NCBI GenBank assembly: GCA_025766275.1
Contig: JAFKAC010000139.1
Coordinates: 1 to 64,000 of the forward strand
From: Lactarius indigo
Taxonomy: Eukaryota > Basidiomycota > Agaricomycetes > Russulales > Russulaceae
Direction of reading: 5' to 3'
Length of the DNA: 64,000 nt
This document shows, piece by piece, positions 32,587 through 43,476 of the stretch (positions are counted from its first letter, which is position 1; every line of letters starts with the position of its first letter). Made by a program: the position numbers and the translations under genes. Below the pieces are notes generated by a model. It saw only the letters and a list, made by a program, of their open reading frames with translations. It was not told the DNA's origin and did not search any database.

Positions 32587-33375
32587 ATGCTTTCCCCGCC
32601 CTCCGTTCATTCCCTCCTCGGTGTCGCTCGCTCTGCTCTGTCCTCCGCTCTGCGGACACGGACATTGGCACCATCGAATGGAGGACCGTCTTTCGTGCGG
32701 TTCCGACATCAGCTGGCGCCACGCAACGTGACATTCATCAAGCGACACAAGGGAGTTATTCCGATCCCCATTGGCGGGTCAGTTAAAGGCTCCTCGCTCG
32801 CATACGGAGACTGGGGGCTTCGTATCAAGGGCGACGGTGTCCGTCTCTCTGCCAAGCAACTTATGTCTGCCGAGGAGGTCATCAAGCGCAAAATAAAAGT
32901 CGTCAAGGGTGCCAAGGTTTACCTGCGTGTCTTCCCCGACATCCCAGTCTGCATCAAGGTGTGTCCATTTCTTGAAAATTCAGTGTTTCAGCCTCACCAA
33001 CAAAACCAAGGGAAACGAAACTCGTATGGGGAAGGGGAAGGGCACATTTGAGTTTTGGGCAACTCGGTATGTTTTTGGTCTCCAATTTCGCCATTTACTT
33101 ATTGCCACTCCTTCCCAGGGTACCAACAGGACGCATCATTTTTGAGATTGGCGGTACTCCGATCCGCGAGGAGCTGGCCCGTGACGGTGCGGTCGTCCTA
33201 CTTTCTGACTAACTCTCTACTAAACACCTATATAGCCCTTCGTCAAGCGGGTAATAAGCTTCCAACAGTCATGGAGTTTATCGACCGGAAAACGCCCCCT
33301 CGTTTGGGGAGCTTACTTCTTACCTCAGAAGCTGAGGAAGGCCCTGATGCAACATCGTCCCCAGCGTCATCATAG
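32587..33375 (+). CDS. mrpl16: Mitochondrial large-subunit ribosomal protein uL16m
   Basis: Four exons, 32587-32958, 33011-33066, 33119-33186 and 33236-33375, give 211 residues. The uL16 blocks are RNVTFIKRHKGVIPIPIGGS, GNETRMGKGKGTFEFWATRV, PTGRIIFEIGGTPIREELAR and ALRQAGNKLPTVMEFIDRK. The N-terminus (MLSPPSVHSLLGVARSALSS) is rich in Arg, Ser, Leu and Ala, as expected for a mitochondrial targeting peptide, and the N-terminal extension distinguishes it from bacterial L16. By family knowledge uL16m sits near the peptidyl-transferase centre of the mitoribosome. Introns are 49-52 nt and phases join. Start at 32587 is the first ATG after the short shared promoter. Confidence 0.9.
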
Positions 33376-33684
33376 CTTACAGCTGTGTTTTTACCTTACA
33401 TGGACGAGAATAGACCCTACGTTTTAATGGTCCGACCAGCGGTGTCTGACAGAGTCCCCTTATGTGGCGTGCACCTCGATGACGACCGTCGACCGTCTAG
33501 ACCCACACATGCGAACAGCCACCCCCGTCTTACGTCAAAGGAAAGATGTCCTCAGGATGTAGAGCCGTTAAACTATCAAACCATCATGTAAAAGGTAAAA
33601 GTATGAAAGACCGTTACTACAACATCAAGATAGGTAATTTTTCATAGACATACATAACATAGGCATAAAGATTTTAAGTCAAGC
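33376..33684. other. Convergent 3' flanks, nothing recognised
   Basis: Shared 3' flank between L16 (+) and the J-domain-like gene (-). AT-rich toward 33600-33670, as for polyadenylation regions. Confidence 0.4.
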
Positions 33685-34875
33685 TTAACGTCCTTGCATC
33701 TCCGCCGTAAGTTGAACCAAGATACGAGCGATCTCCCCCGCGGCCTCTCTTACTGCCTCACGGTCGCTCTCCATAACTTCATTGAGCACTTTCCCGTTGA
33801 ATTTGTCTGGGTGCCACCGCAGCATCTCCGATCGAATGGTCTTGGCTAGGCCCACGCTCTGCACGGACTCGCGCTGGGGGTGGCACAGGAACTCCTGAAC
33901 GTGCGCCGGTGTAATATCCGCGGCGCTCGTGGCGACGCAGAACAGCGGCCATGGGATATCAGAGAACCCAAGCGGGCGAACCCTGACGTCCGCGCGCAGC
34001 GAGGTCCATTTCTCCTCGTAATAGCGATGCCACTCCCTGACCCGCTGCGCCAGCGCAGCCTCCGCAGCGATCCTCCGACGCAGGGTCTCCTGCTCCATCT
34101 TACAGCGCTCTTGCTCACGACGCTCTTCCTCGCGGCGCTCTCTCTCCTTGCGCTCCTCGCGCGCAGCACGACGGCGCCGACGTTCCTCGGCCTCGCGCTC
34201 GCGTCGACGACGGCGCTCCTGCGCCTCCATCTCCTCCTTCAGCTTGCGCTCCTCCTCAGCTCTGCGCACAGCCTCCTCAGCCTCGGCACGGCGCTGGGCC
34301 TCCTGGGCTTTACGCTGGTCCTCAGCGAGCAGACGCAGGTACTCGGCGTCCTCCTCCACGCGCCGACGCGCGGCAGCCTCGGCGGCAGAGCGCCGCTCGT
34401 CTGCGGCGCGCAGAAGCACCTCGCGTTGCTTGTACAGCGCCTCGAAGAAGATCTTCTGCGCGACGAGCGAAGCTGGGTCCCCGTCGTGTTTGGGGGCGTC
34501 GTTGGGGACGTCAACGGGCGCCGCGCATGCGTACGCACCGGGCGGCTGGGGGTAGCTGGGGACTTGCGTGGGAACGGCGACGGCGTTGGTGCTGCGCTTG
34601 AGCGAGCGCGCGTGACGCCGCTGGCGGTGGCACGTGTCGCTGCGTGGGGCTGTTTCTTCCGCGATGCTGGTGGTGATGGACGGCGCGGCGCTGACGGGCC
34701 TGTTGCGGATTCTGCCGACGCTCTTAGTGGCGCGGAGTCTGGCTGCCCGCGCGGCGAGGCGCGGGTTGTGGCGCACGAAGACGTTGGGGAGGTATGTGTT
34801 GCGGGAGCTGGAGAGTAGTTTGCGAGGCTTGAGGGAGTGGAGGAAGGTAGTCAAGATGTTGAGACTGAGACGCAT
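33685..34875 (-). CDS. Charged coiled-coil protein with J-domain-like HPD motif
   Basis: A single minus-strand exon of 396 residues from the ATG at 34875. The N-terminus is basic and Ser/Arg/Ala-rich. The middle (about residues 140-290) is a long Arg/Glu-rich single helix or coiled coil (EERKLKEEMEAQERRRRRER). The C-terminus reads IPWPLFCVATSAADITPAHV, then TIRSEMLRWHPDKFNGKVL, then REAVREAAGEIARILVQL. The HPDK tripeptide after MLRW matches the J-domain loop that stimulates Hsp70, but flanking J-domain helices are not fully evident, and many basidiomycetes carry proteins with this RWHPDKF ending whose function is not known to me. It could be an atypical co-chaperone. Confidence 0.75.
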   Translation of the reverse strand: MRLSLNILTTFLHSLKPRKLLSSSRNTYLPNVFVRHNPRLAARAARLRATKSVGRIRNRPVSAAPSITTSIAEETAPRSDTCHRQRRHARSLKRSTNAVAVPTQVPSYPQPPGAYACAAPVDVPNDAPKHDGDPASLVAQKIFFEALYKQREVLLRAADERRSAAEAAARRRVEEDAEYLRLLAEDQRKAQEAQRRAEAEEAVRRAEEERKLKEEMEAQERRRRREREAEERRRRRAAREERKERERREEERREQERCKMEQETLRRRIAAEAALAQRVREWHRYYEEKWTSLRADVRVRPLGFSDIPWPLFCVATSAADITPAHVQEFLCHPQRESVQSVGLAKTIRSEMLRWHPDKFNGKVLNEVMESDREAVREAAGEIARILVQLTAEMQGR

Positions 34876-35820
34876 GACGAAGATGAGGAGGTGGATGAAC
34901 TTGAGATGGTGTGTGTGTGCGAGTTCTTGCTCTCAAACTTGAATCCTTGATGGAACTTGGTGCTTGTAGGAGGCGTTGGTGCTTACAGACTAAGGAGATA
35001 TGAAGAAAAAAACAATATTTGCGTGTATGGCCCAGGCTGAGACGAGACAAGACTAACATTTATACGTCTGGACCGCTAAACGTCGGTTGTGGCAAACGCA
35101 TGGTGCCCAACAGATTTGGTGGATTTCGGAAACACAACTTCTCAGCGAGATGCTGAAGAGCCAGAAAGATCGATAAGAAGAGCTTGGAGTGACATCCGTA
35201 CTAGCCATATAACTTCGGAGGATTAGCGAAGCCATTATTCATTTATGTTTCCGGGTGGATCAGGTCCAACTTCCGTTCCAAGCGAGTAAGACTGAGAGCA
35301 AGATTTGTGGATACACTTCGCTCGGACACGCGACACCGGATCAGGGACCGTGGATATTTTGTGGTATTGCGATCGGAGACATGCCCAGAACAAAGCGCCG
35401 ACGAAATCATAGTAAGAACCCGGGTAGCATTTCGATCCAGGAAGAACAACACGTCTCTGAGCCTGAGAAAGGTGGGCCTTTCAGCGGAAAACAGAGTGTT
35501 TCTTCGCGATGGCTCAGGTTTGCACACGCTATCACTTGGTGGTCAAAGCTATAGGGTCTTTCGCACAACAAGCGACGTGCTTCATGGCCAGTTTGGCACG
35601 TGGCGAAAGACCACGAGCCACAGTGGCCAATGCGTTCACAAAACTGGGCGCTACAACCACATTAGAAGCAGACCACAGTGCAACAAAGCGATACGCGACG
35701 GTGTATTTGAAGTGGAGGTCGTGTGCTATATTTACTGTCGCATCTAAGGCAAGCAAACTTCAGCACAACTATTTTTTTCATCCACCCCTCCTTCTCACTC
35801 GCTTTTTAAATTTCACCACC
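34876..35820. promoter_or_regulatory. 945-bp divergent intergenic region
   Basis: Lies between the start codons of two divergent genes. An open frame runs through its right part in frame with the + gene (from 35509), but no ATG with good context precedes 35821. A CT-rich stretch with TTTTTTCATCC before 35821 looks like a fungal 5' UTR. Confidence 0.45.
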
Positions 35821-37014
35821 ATGTCTCACGGTTACTCTCTTCGTCCTAATGCCAAAGGTCGCATGGAGAAGCGCTTGAACGCCTACGTGGCTGCCTTTGG
35901 CGAGGAGAACAAGAACAACATCGTTGCTGCACCTAGCGAAACAGGCGAGGGCATACGGTTAGTCTTCGACCGGGAACGTTCCCTGGAGCCAGTGCCGGGC
36001 GGTCCGATAGAGCAAGGCTACACCGACACCTCCGAAGACGTGATCATCATCGACGACTCGGACAGCGACACCGGCGCTGACTGTGACTCCGACTCGGGAT
36101 TCGAGTCCGACGCGTCGTCGGCATCCCCACAGACGCCGCCCCGTGTGCACTTCGAGCCGACGTCGGCGCTCCGCACGCCGAGGCCCCAGCGGCACGGCGA
36201 GCAGAGGCAGGAGGACTGGCGCGAGGGTAGCGTCGCGTCGACCGTCAGCGTGGCGGACAGTATGGCATCGATCGTGGAGCGCGGCCGCGTCTTGCGCTCA
36301 CAGCTGCAGGACGTGCAAGCTGGTCGCAAGCGCGTGGAGGAGCAGCGCCGCGCGGAGGGACAGCGGATCCGCGTCGAGCAGATCCACCGGCTGTTCGAGG
36401 AGCAGGAGAAGATCCTGCGCGAGCGGCTGACAGCACTTCAGCAGGAGTACGAGCAGGTCATCGCGCAGCTCGACCAGGAGGGCTCGGAGGGATTTTCCGT
36501 CAAGGAGGAGTCCGAATCCGAGTCGAATTGGGAGTACACGCCGACGGAGACGTCCGAGTCTGGGCGGCAGCAGCAGCGCCTCAGGTCCCCTACGCCTTGG
36601 GCCTATCCCGGTCGCGAGAACAGGCAAAAGTCGCTTACCCCCTGGGCTGAGCCCGGGAATGTGCCCCCAAATGTTCGCTTTGCATCACCCTCCCTATCGC
36701 CGTCGTCATCCCCGGTCCCCGTTGCAGGCCCTTCGCGAATGGGCCCCTCAATGATGGAGCAGCACCAGCAAGAGCAATCCAGTCGCGGTTTGCGTCGCCA
36801 GCACGCACAGCACATGTTCGTCTCGCCACGCAAGTATTCGAATACCGGAGGGGAGTTTGTGACGGTGACACAGCGTATTCAGAAGCTGGGCCCTAGCGGA
36901 ACTGCGGTGTTTGATGCGTATACGAACGAGCCTGTGGTGGAGACGAAGCAGTATCGAGTACGGGCTGATGTGCTCCAAGGGATTGACGAGGACTCGGATA
37001 TGGAAGACTTGTAG
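35821..37014 (+). CDS. Unknown acidic/coiled-coil protein
   Basis: A single exon of 397 residues. The start at 35821 follows a pyrimidine-rich leader ending CACCACC, and the protein begins MSHGYSLRPNAKGRMEKRL. Residues about 75-100 are Asp/Ser-rich (DVIIIDDSDSDTG), with DDSDSD resembling a SUMO-interaction motif next to VIII/IIID. Residues about 140-225 form a coiled coil (SVADSMASIVERGRVLRSQL, LRERLTALQQEYEQVIAQLD). A Ser/Pro-rich region follows. The C-terminus has ITVTQRIQ-like order (FVTVTQRIQKLGPSGTAVFD). No named family recognised; a nuclear scaffold role would fit but is a guess. Confidence 0.65.
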   Translation: MSHGYSLRPNAKGRMEKRLNAYVAAFGEENKNNIVAAPSETGEGIRLVFDRERSLEPVPGGPIEQGYTDTSEDVIIIDDSDSDTGADCDSDSGFESDASSASPQTPPRVHFEPTSALRTPRPQRHGEQRQEDWREGSVASTVSVADSMASIVERGRVLRSQLQDVQAGRKRVEEQRRAEGQRIRVEQIHRLFEEQEKILRERLTALQQEYEQVIAQLDQEGSEGFSVKEESESESNWEYTPTETSESGRQQQRLRSPTPWAYPGRENRQKSLTPWAEPGNVPPNVRFASPSLSPSSSPVPVAGPSRMGPSMMEQHQQEQSSRGLRRQHAQHMFVSPRKYSNTGGEFVTVTQRIQKLGPSGTAVFDAYTNEPVVETKQYRVRADVLQGIDEDSDMEDL

Positions 37015-37312
37015 ATATTGACGATGTTAAGGTTTATACGCTCTGTACGGTTAACATGACTGGTCTAACACCGGAGTTGAGTGAGGTCTTGTCCCGATCG
37101 GAAATCAAGTGCCTTCACACTCGGCCCTAGTCGGCTCTTCTCTCTCCCACAACACAACCATCCGCCCTGTTCCTCGCTTGTTCTCCCATCGAATATTCCT
37201 CTCTTCTGGTGGGTCTGGCTCGATTCCGATCTCTCGCTGTCTATCTGACGCCTAGAAATACCAATAGGTTGTGTCTTATCGGAGCATACATTCACTCCCT
37301 TTGATTTGAACG

Positions 37313-38527
37313 ATGGGCTCGCCTCCAAAGCCGTGGGAGCGTAGTGGTTCTATCGCAGCAGCAGCTTCGCCTTCACCTCTTTCTACAGTCTCGACCTCAT
37401 CTTCTGCCCCGGCTCCTTCCGTCCCTATTTCGGCGTCCACAACCACACCCAGCGCCTCTGCCACGAACCCACCATCTGTCCCCGCCCGTCCTGCTTCCTT
37501 TGCGTCTCCTGTAGCATCCTCAGCTTCCCCATTCACTTCACCTTTTTCCAACCCCTACAACCGCTTCGGCACAACAAGTTCGTACTCACCCTATGGCTCC
37601 TCCCTCTATGGAAACGTTGGGTCCCTTGGGGGGTATGGGGGATATCCCTACGGAAGCTACGGTGGCTACGGCATGAACAGCATGTACGGTGGGACTTACG
37701 GTAGCATGGGAATGGGCATGGGTGGCATGGGCATGTACGGCCAGCCCGGCATGCCGTTCGACCCGTCCAATCCGAGCGTCACGCAGGCGCTCGAGTCGAC
37801 GACCGCCACAACGTTCGCGCTCCTCCACTCGGTAGTGCAGACCTTCGCCGGCCTCGCCCAGATGCTCGAGTCCACCTTCATGGCGACCCACTCGTCCTTC
37901 TTCGCCCTCGCCGGCGTCGTCGACCAGTTCGCCCAGCTGCGCAATGCCCTCGGCAGCGTGCTCGGCCTCTTCGGGCTCGTCCGCTGGCTCCGCGACCTGC
38001 TCACCGGCCGCAACCGCAGCGCACGCGGCGAAATGCGTGGCGAGTTCCGCGAGTTCCTTAATGGGCGGCCCGTGCAGGGCCCCGCGCCTGCGCCGCCCAA
38101 CGCGAGCAAGAAACCGCTCGTGTTCTTTGTCCTCGCCATGCTCGGTATCCCCTACGCAATGCACAAACTCGTCAAGCTTATCGCGGAGCGCGCCGCGCGA
38201 CAGCAGCAGCAGAATCCACAGCAGCAGGGCATCCTTATGCCGAGCGGGCAGGTCCTTCCACCCCTCGACCCATCCCAGCTCTCGTTCGCACGCACGGTGT
38301 ATCCGTTCCAGGCATCCACGCCGTCAGAGCTCAATCTACAGGAAAATGAAATTGTTGCTATCATGGGAAAGCTAGATCCTAGTACGGGCATGGAAGTCGA
38401 CCCGCGGATGGAAGTCGAGACGGAATGGTGGAAGGGCCGGACGCGGGAAGGCCGCGAAGGTTGGTTCCCCCGAAAATTCGTCGAGGTGTTGGAGCGGAAG
38501 GCGCTAGAGGCCAAGAAGGTAGACTGA
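37313..38527 (+). CDS. pex13: Peroxisomal membrane protein Pex13
   Basis: A single exon of 404 residues. It begins MGSPPKPWERSG, the conserved Pro/Trp start of Pex13. A Ser/Pro/Ala-rich part and a Gly/Tyr-rich YG region (about residues 95-145) follow, then the Pex13 N domain with helices (STTATTFALLHSVVQTFAGL, VRWLRDLLTGRN), a hydrophobic segment (KPLVFFVLAMLGIPYAMHKL), and a C-terminal SH3 domain (ARTVYPFQASTPSELNLQEN, ETEWWKGRTREGREGWFPRK). By family knowledge Pex13 docks Pex5 and Pex14 at the peroxisome, and its YG repeats are proposed to form a phase-separated import conduit. Length is close to yeast Pex13 (386). Confidence 0.93.
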   Translation: MGSPPKPWERSGSIAAAASPSPLSTVSTSSSAPAPSVPISASTTTPSASATNPPSVPARPASFASPVASSASPFTSPFSNPYNRFGTTSSYSPYGSSLYGNVGSLGGYGGYPYGSYGGYGMNSMYGGTYGSMGMGMGGMGMYGQPGMPFDPSNPSVTQALESTTATTFALLHSVVQTFAGLAQMLESTFMATHSSFFALAGVVDQFAQLRNALGSVLGLFGLVRWLRDLLTGRNRSARGEMRGEFREFLNGRPVQGPAPAPPNASKKPLVFFVLAMLGIPYAMHKLVKLIAERAARQQQQNPQQQGILMPSGQVLPPLDPSQLSFARTVYPFQASTPSELNLQENEIVAIMGKLDPSTGMEVDPRMEVETEWWKGRTREGREGWFPRKFVEVLERKALEAKKVD

Positions 38528-39081
38528 GAGAAAACACGTCTGTGATCGGCGTTTCGTTCCTCCACACCGTAGTATGCCATCCACTCGTTTTCACACCTTT
38601 TCCCTTCTTTTCGCCATTCACTTGTACAGAGACCGATCTCTTTCCCCGTGTAATTTACAATATTTTGATTTCCTACATAGTTGCATCTTCGCTGGGCACA
38701 GGCCGCTATCCAGTTGTCCGACCAAATCGTGTGGCGTTTTCTTCTGGCCCCGTTTGTGATAACCTTTAAGCTTTCAACCACAGACGTCGCCAGTGCGAAG
38801 ACAAAGCGGGATTAAGGATTCCACAAAACATAGTATGCCTATCTGCTAATTTACAAAAGCCTAGTTACACCCCGTGCTGTCGGGTCAACCGCAGATGGCG
38901 TTGAAGACCTCCTGCTGCGGCGACATATGCACAAAGGGCCCGAAAGTGAGTGGTGTGTGGGGGAATGGGAAAGTGGCGATACGGGAGTTTCACAGGGTTC
39001 TTTAAAACACAAAAAAAGGAACAAGAAAGAGACAGGAACCAAAAAAAAAAAAAAAGAAAACCGAGCCGTGCAGAGACTTTT
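38528..39081. other. Convergent 3' flanks of pex13 and a coiled-coil gene
   Basis: No gene recognised. An A run near 39041-39055 lies on the 3' side of the minus-strand coiled-coil gene. The sequence is otherwise ordinary. Confidence 0.4.
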
Positions 39082-40360
39082 TCATGACGATGTCGATAAT
39101 CCGACTTCAGGGGAGGGGGCGGCAGGTGGCGGCGGCGGTGCGTTGTTTGCGCCGGGCACGATACTCCCCGCACGACTGCGCGGGACGAGCTGGCCTGTCT
39201 CTGCGACGCGTGCGCCGCGCTCGACGCTCCTGTGGCGCGAGGCGCTACGGCTAGCCTGGCGGAGATCATGGATGGATCCATGGCGCCAGCGGCTTCCGCG
39301 CGGCTCGACGGGGGAGTCTGGGCCCGCATAGGAGGAAGATAGGGATGGGGGCGGGACGGAGGGGTACGAGAGGGGTTGGGGCGGCGCGAGTGCCGCTGCG
39401 GAGAGGACGCGTGGCGCAGAGGAGGACGGCGGGGTCGTGGCGGCTGTGGCGAAGCTCGCTGGGTGGGTGGAGAGTGAGGGGGAGAGGTATGGAGAGTCAG
39501 AGGCAGAGGAGGGGGAGTGTGAGAGCGGCGTCGTCGATTCTGAGACGACATTCGTTGGCGGACGGTGGACCTGCGAGGGCGGTCGGGGGATCGCGACGCT
39601 CGGCGAGGTGCGCATGGCATGTGCGACGCCGATAGGCAGTACGATAGACGTCGAGGGTGAGGACGCGTTTGACGACGATCGACGGTGCGTGGGCTGGAAG
39701 TACGGGTCGTGAGCCGATAGACCGATGAGGTTGTCCACGGAGAGTCCTAACTGTTGAAGGAGGTGCATAAGTGACGCCAGACAAGTTGGAAAGGTGTGTG
39801 TGGAACGTACCCGCCGCCTGTGCTGGATCAGCTCTTCCCTGTAAATTTCGTTGAGCCGCGATATCCGGATGAACTCGCGCTCGGTATCCACCAGGCGGTT
39901 TCGCAGCTGCTCGTTTTCGCGGCGCATGGCCTCGAGCATGTCCTCGGAACTCGGTGCGAGCGGGTTGGGCAGACGGAGCAGGGTGGGCGATTGCGTGCCG
40001 TCGCCGTTGATGCCCGCCCCCGGGGACCCCCCATTCTGTTGGGTCGCGAGCTGCTGCGCAAGCCGCAACGCCGAGAGCTCGCGGGAGAGGCGGTTTACAT
40101 GCGACTCTGACTCGGCCTCGAGTACGTTCTCGAGTTCAATCTTCTCTTCCTGGAGCTGGCGTGGATGTTGAAAATAGGCGTGAACCCCTCTCGCAGTTCA
40201 TATGGAAACGAACCAAACGAACCTTTTCGAGCTTGCGCGAGAGCACATTTATGATGCGCTCCTCCTCCGCCTCATAGGCATTTATGAGATCCTCTTCACG
40301 CTTACTGCTGCTGGCGCTGCTGGCACTGGAGAGTCTCCGGACTGGCGGGGAGAGGGACAT
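39082..40360 (-). CDS. Conserved-looking coiled-coil protein, function unknown
   Basis: Three exons on the minus strand, 40360-40223, 40155-39811 and 39750-39082, give 383 residues. The last intron (60 nt) keeps the frame, so both spliced and unspliced forms would be open; splicing joins RRR to LGLSVDNLIGL. The N-terminal 160 residues form a two-part coiled coil (LINAYEAEEERIINVLSRKL, then LQEEKIELENVLEAESESHV and MRRENEQLRNRLVDTEREFI). The C-terminal half is Ser/Pro-rich and disordered. I do not recognise a named family; structural or scaffolding use is inferred from the coiled coil. Confidence 0.7.
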
Positions 40361-40562
40361 TGTCGTGGCGTCTCGATGACGGAAGTAATGAGGGGATGAT
40401 GAGCCGACTGAACCGAACCCGTGATTATGTTCGACGAAAGGGGGCCCCCTCGATTTGTAACCTCGACTCGACTTTATAATTTAAGGATATCATCTTACGC
40501 TGCACGCCGATTGCATGGCAGTACAGTAAAAGAAAAGAAAACATAATGACACGTCCCCTGCC

Positions 40563-43349
40563 TCAGAAATCGGACCCTTCCACTTTGAACCGCTGGCCAT
40601 ATTGCAGGTACCCCTGCATGACGTGTAAAATCGGCTCTGGCAGACCCATGCTCAGCAACGTGTTCCATATTTTTGCGTGTCCGTGGACTTGTTCGAGTTT
40701 GAACAGCCAACGCGCTATTTGTGTCGGGTACTGCGATCGCCGTGTCCCAAATCAGAAATAAATCGTACACACGTAAATAACGTCACGGTAGGTGGGGACA
40801 TACCGCAAGTTCAGCGTACTCTCCGTACTGATAAGCCGCGACGCGTATCGCAGCCTGCAGCGTCCTCGTCAAGTCGCCTTCTTCCGCATACATGTCCACC
40901 AACTTGGCCCATGGTTTGATCGAGTACCGGGGAGTGTCCAACGCCCGCTGAAACGCTTCCTTCGCCTCTTCCTTATGATGCAGCCGCAGACCGAGGTCGC
41001 CGAGGATCTCCCATTCCAAGCCCGTCTTGCGGTACGCCACGTGCTGCGTTTTGAAGTGCGCGACTTCCGCGCGGAAAATTGTCCAAACTCGTAGGTCCTG
41101 GCACAGAGTCGGCTCCTCGAGGCACGAAGCGCAACAAACGTGGGCTCACCTCGTACAGCACCATAAATAGATTATCGAGCCAGCGCTCGCACAGGCGTTT
41201 GTTACTAAATGAGAAGGATTCTTGCCCGCCCGGTCCTGAGGCATCTTTGTTTTCCCCATTGCCTTCTCCAGCTGCTGCTTGGACAGGTTGCTGCAGTCCA
41301 TCCGGCACAGGCTCTCCATTTACATTTTCAACGCCATTCACCGTCGCAGCGGCGGCAGCTTTCTGCGCCCTAAGCGTCTCCTCGCGTGCAGACTCTGTGG
41401 AAATCCGGATCGTTGGGATCGAAACCTCCGTATCGTTGGCAAATTCGAGCGTGGGGCTTTGGCTAGCGCTCGACGTGGGGGAGTCTATCTGGCTCGCAGA
41501 CGTCGGTGCATGCACACCTTTTGTCGAGGCGTCGTCGTCCGCGTCCGCGTCATCCCGTGTCACCGCAGTGATGTCGACCTGTGCCTTCTGCATCCGGTAC
41601 TCCTCTTCCATCACGAAGACCGCGCTCCGCGTCTTGAGAAGCTCGTCCCACCCGATTTGCGATACAAGCCGCGTGAGCAGTGCATAAGCTCGCGCCCACG
41701 TCCCGCGCAGTCCGGGGGCTGGTAAACGCTGCAGGGCTGGGTCGGCTTCGTCGTCTTCTGTTTTCTCGCGCTCTGGCAGGATCTCTGCCACGGCCGATTT
41801 CGTCGGGAGGTGTAGTCGCAAGGCGGTGAGATTGCGGTGTGAGTCCCGTCCATTGAACGTGAACATAGGACATGAGTTGAGCGTGAGCAGCGCCTAGGCA
41901 CGCGTATATGCATTACCGTCGGCAATGGAATATAGCTTGGGCACGCACCGATTCGTACTCCCCGAGATCGATATAGATATCTGTGAGTTTCTCCCACGTC
42001 ACGAACTCACTGGGTGCGCAGTTTACCGCCTGACGTGCAAGCTTGAGCGCCCACTCGTGCTTGCCCTTACTCCGCAAGAAGTCGCATTGCGTGTGGAGTA
42101 AGAGGTATGACAGTGGAGTCTGCTTCATCGCGGTGGCCATTATCTGTACCGCCTTGACCTCCTCGTCTGAAATAAGGTTAGATATATGTTCTCCGTTACG
42201 ATCCTCCTGCAAGACGTACTCATGCCTATATAACTCCGTGCAAGTAAGGAAGATACTTCTGGGTCGCGCGCAGCTAACTTTTCGAACAAGTTCGCGGCGT
42301 GTTGCCAACGCCCACTGTCGCCAAAATACTTGAAAATTCCGGCAGTAAGGTGATTCGATACGATGGTCGCAACCTGGATCTCGGGGTCCGATCCAACTTG
42401 CCATCCTGCGTGTTGTCGGTTTCTCATAAAAACGGTGCGCGCTATGTGACCATTTGCATCGTACGTACCTTTCATGAACAGAGCCTCTGAGGCCTGAAGG
42501 AAACGTAGTTCCGCATCGGGCGTGGAGATGGGTTCTAGCCGGCGATAGGCCTCGAGGAAGTAGGTTGGGTCATCAGAGTACAGGATAGCGCGAAGGATGG
42601 CGGAGAGGTACGTTTCTTGCCAAATGTCGGCGGTAGCTTGATGTCTGTCGGCGCGATCCATGCAGCGCCGAACGGTAAAACAGAAGAGAGAAATACGCAC
42701 CTCTCGCCTCGTAGGTCTATCACGTACGCATTCACTCCACCGGGAATCTTGACGTCTACACGTACGTCCACGCGCGAAAACGCGTTGAAACAACTGCGGG
42801 GTAGTGGTCGATGAGCGGTCGAGTTCGATGGGTGAGGATATCGAGACAAGTACTGCAAAGACGCACGCACCAAAAGCAACCGTTCTTGACCTTCCAGGTG
42901 GGACCTTTTGCAAACCAAGCTTGCGAGTCCTCGATAGAGTACGTCAGAGAATTGATGTACGCCGCGAGTGACGCGGACGATGACGTGTCTATGCCAGAGA
43001 CATAGTGGTACGAGCCAAGCTGCAGCGCATTTCACAATCAGACTACGCTAGCGGAGGGCGGCATCGATGTCGGGACTTACGTCGCGCTGGCCTGCGCGTC
43101 CTGTGCCTTTGACGACATGGCAAAGATCAGGTGGACCGAGTTCCCGGAAAGTCGCTGCGAGAGAGGTCAGTGGAAGAGCGAAGTACGGCAAAGATCCAGG
43201 GATACGGACCAAGAGCCTCGGTTCGCGCGAGAAGGGATTCTCCCAATTCGACCTGTAGGGTTGTTCGAAAGAATAAACGTGTGAACCAAAGAAAGCAATA
43301 CCTCGAATATTTCTGGCACGTCCTTGAAAGCTGCTTCAGCTGCGGCCAT
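40563..43349 (-). CDS. Exomer cargo adaptor, ChAPs family (Bch1/Bud7-type)
   Basis: Eleven exons on the minus strand, 43349-43302, 43252-43210, 43154-43081, 43019-42871, 42793-42701, 42644-42469, 42405-42220, 42166-41949, 41893-41150, 41097-40804 and 40730-40563, give 730 residues. Recognition: ELGPPDLCHVVKG, LGSYHYVSGIDTSSSASLAA, FSRVDVRVDVKIPGGVNAYV, AILRAILYSDDPTYFLEAYR, FLRSKGKHEWALKLARQAVN, CAPSEFVTWEKLTDIYIDLG and the end KVEGSDF. ChAPs bind Chs5 and Arf1 at the trans-Golgi and sort selected membrane cargo such as chitin synthase. TPR-like repeats run through the middle. An acidic Ser/Ala-rich insert (about 41250-41560) separates the last TPRs. The 63-nt intron 42406-42468 is a multiple of three, so its splicing is the least certain. 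Confidence 0.87.
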
Positions 43350-43476
43350 TTGGCAATGGCAATGACGGTGTGGGCCACTGGTAAAGCTGAGAACGCTCGG
43401 TCAACCCGGTTCGGAAATACCCGTGGTCATGTGGTATTCCTAACAAACAAGGTACAGTACAGTACGGCTACAGTAA

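Noticed and set aside
34148..34818. Long plus-strand frames opposite the J-domain-like gene
   Set aside because: They are antisense shadows created by the Arg/Glu-rich codons of the minus-strand coiled coil.
35509..35820. Open extension of the acidic coiled-coil gene upstream of 35821
   Set aside because: The frame is open but lacks a well-placed ATG, codes no typical protein, and the pyrimidine-rich leader before 35821 fits a 5' UTR.
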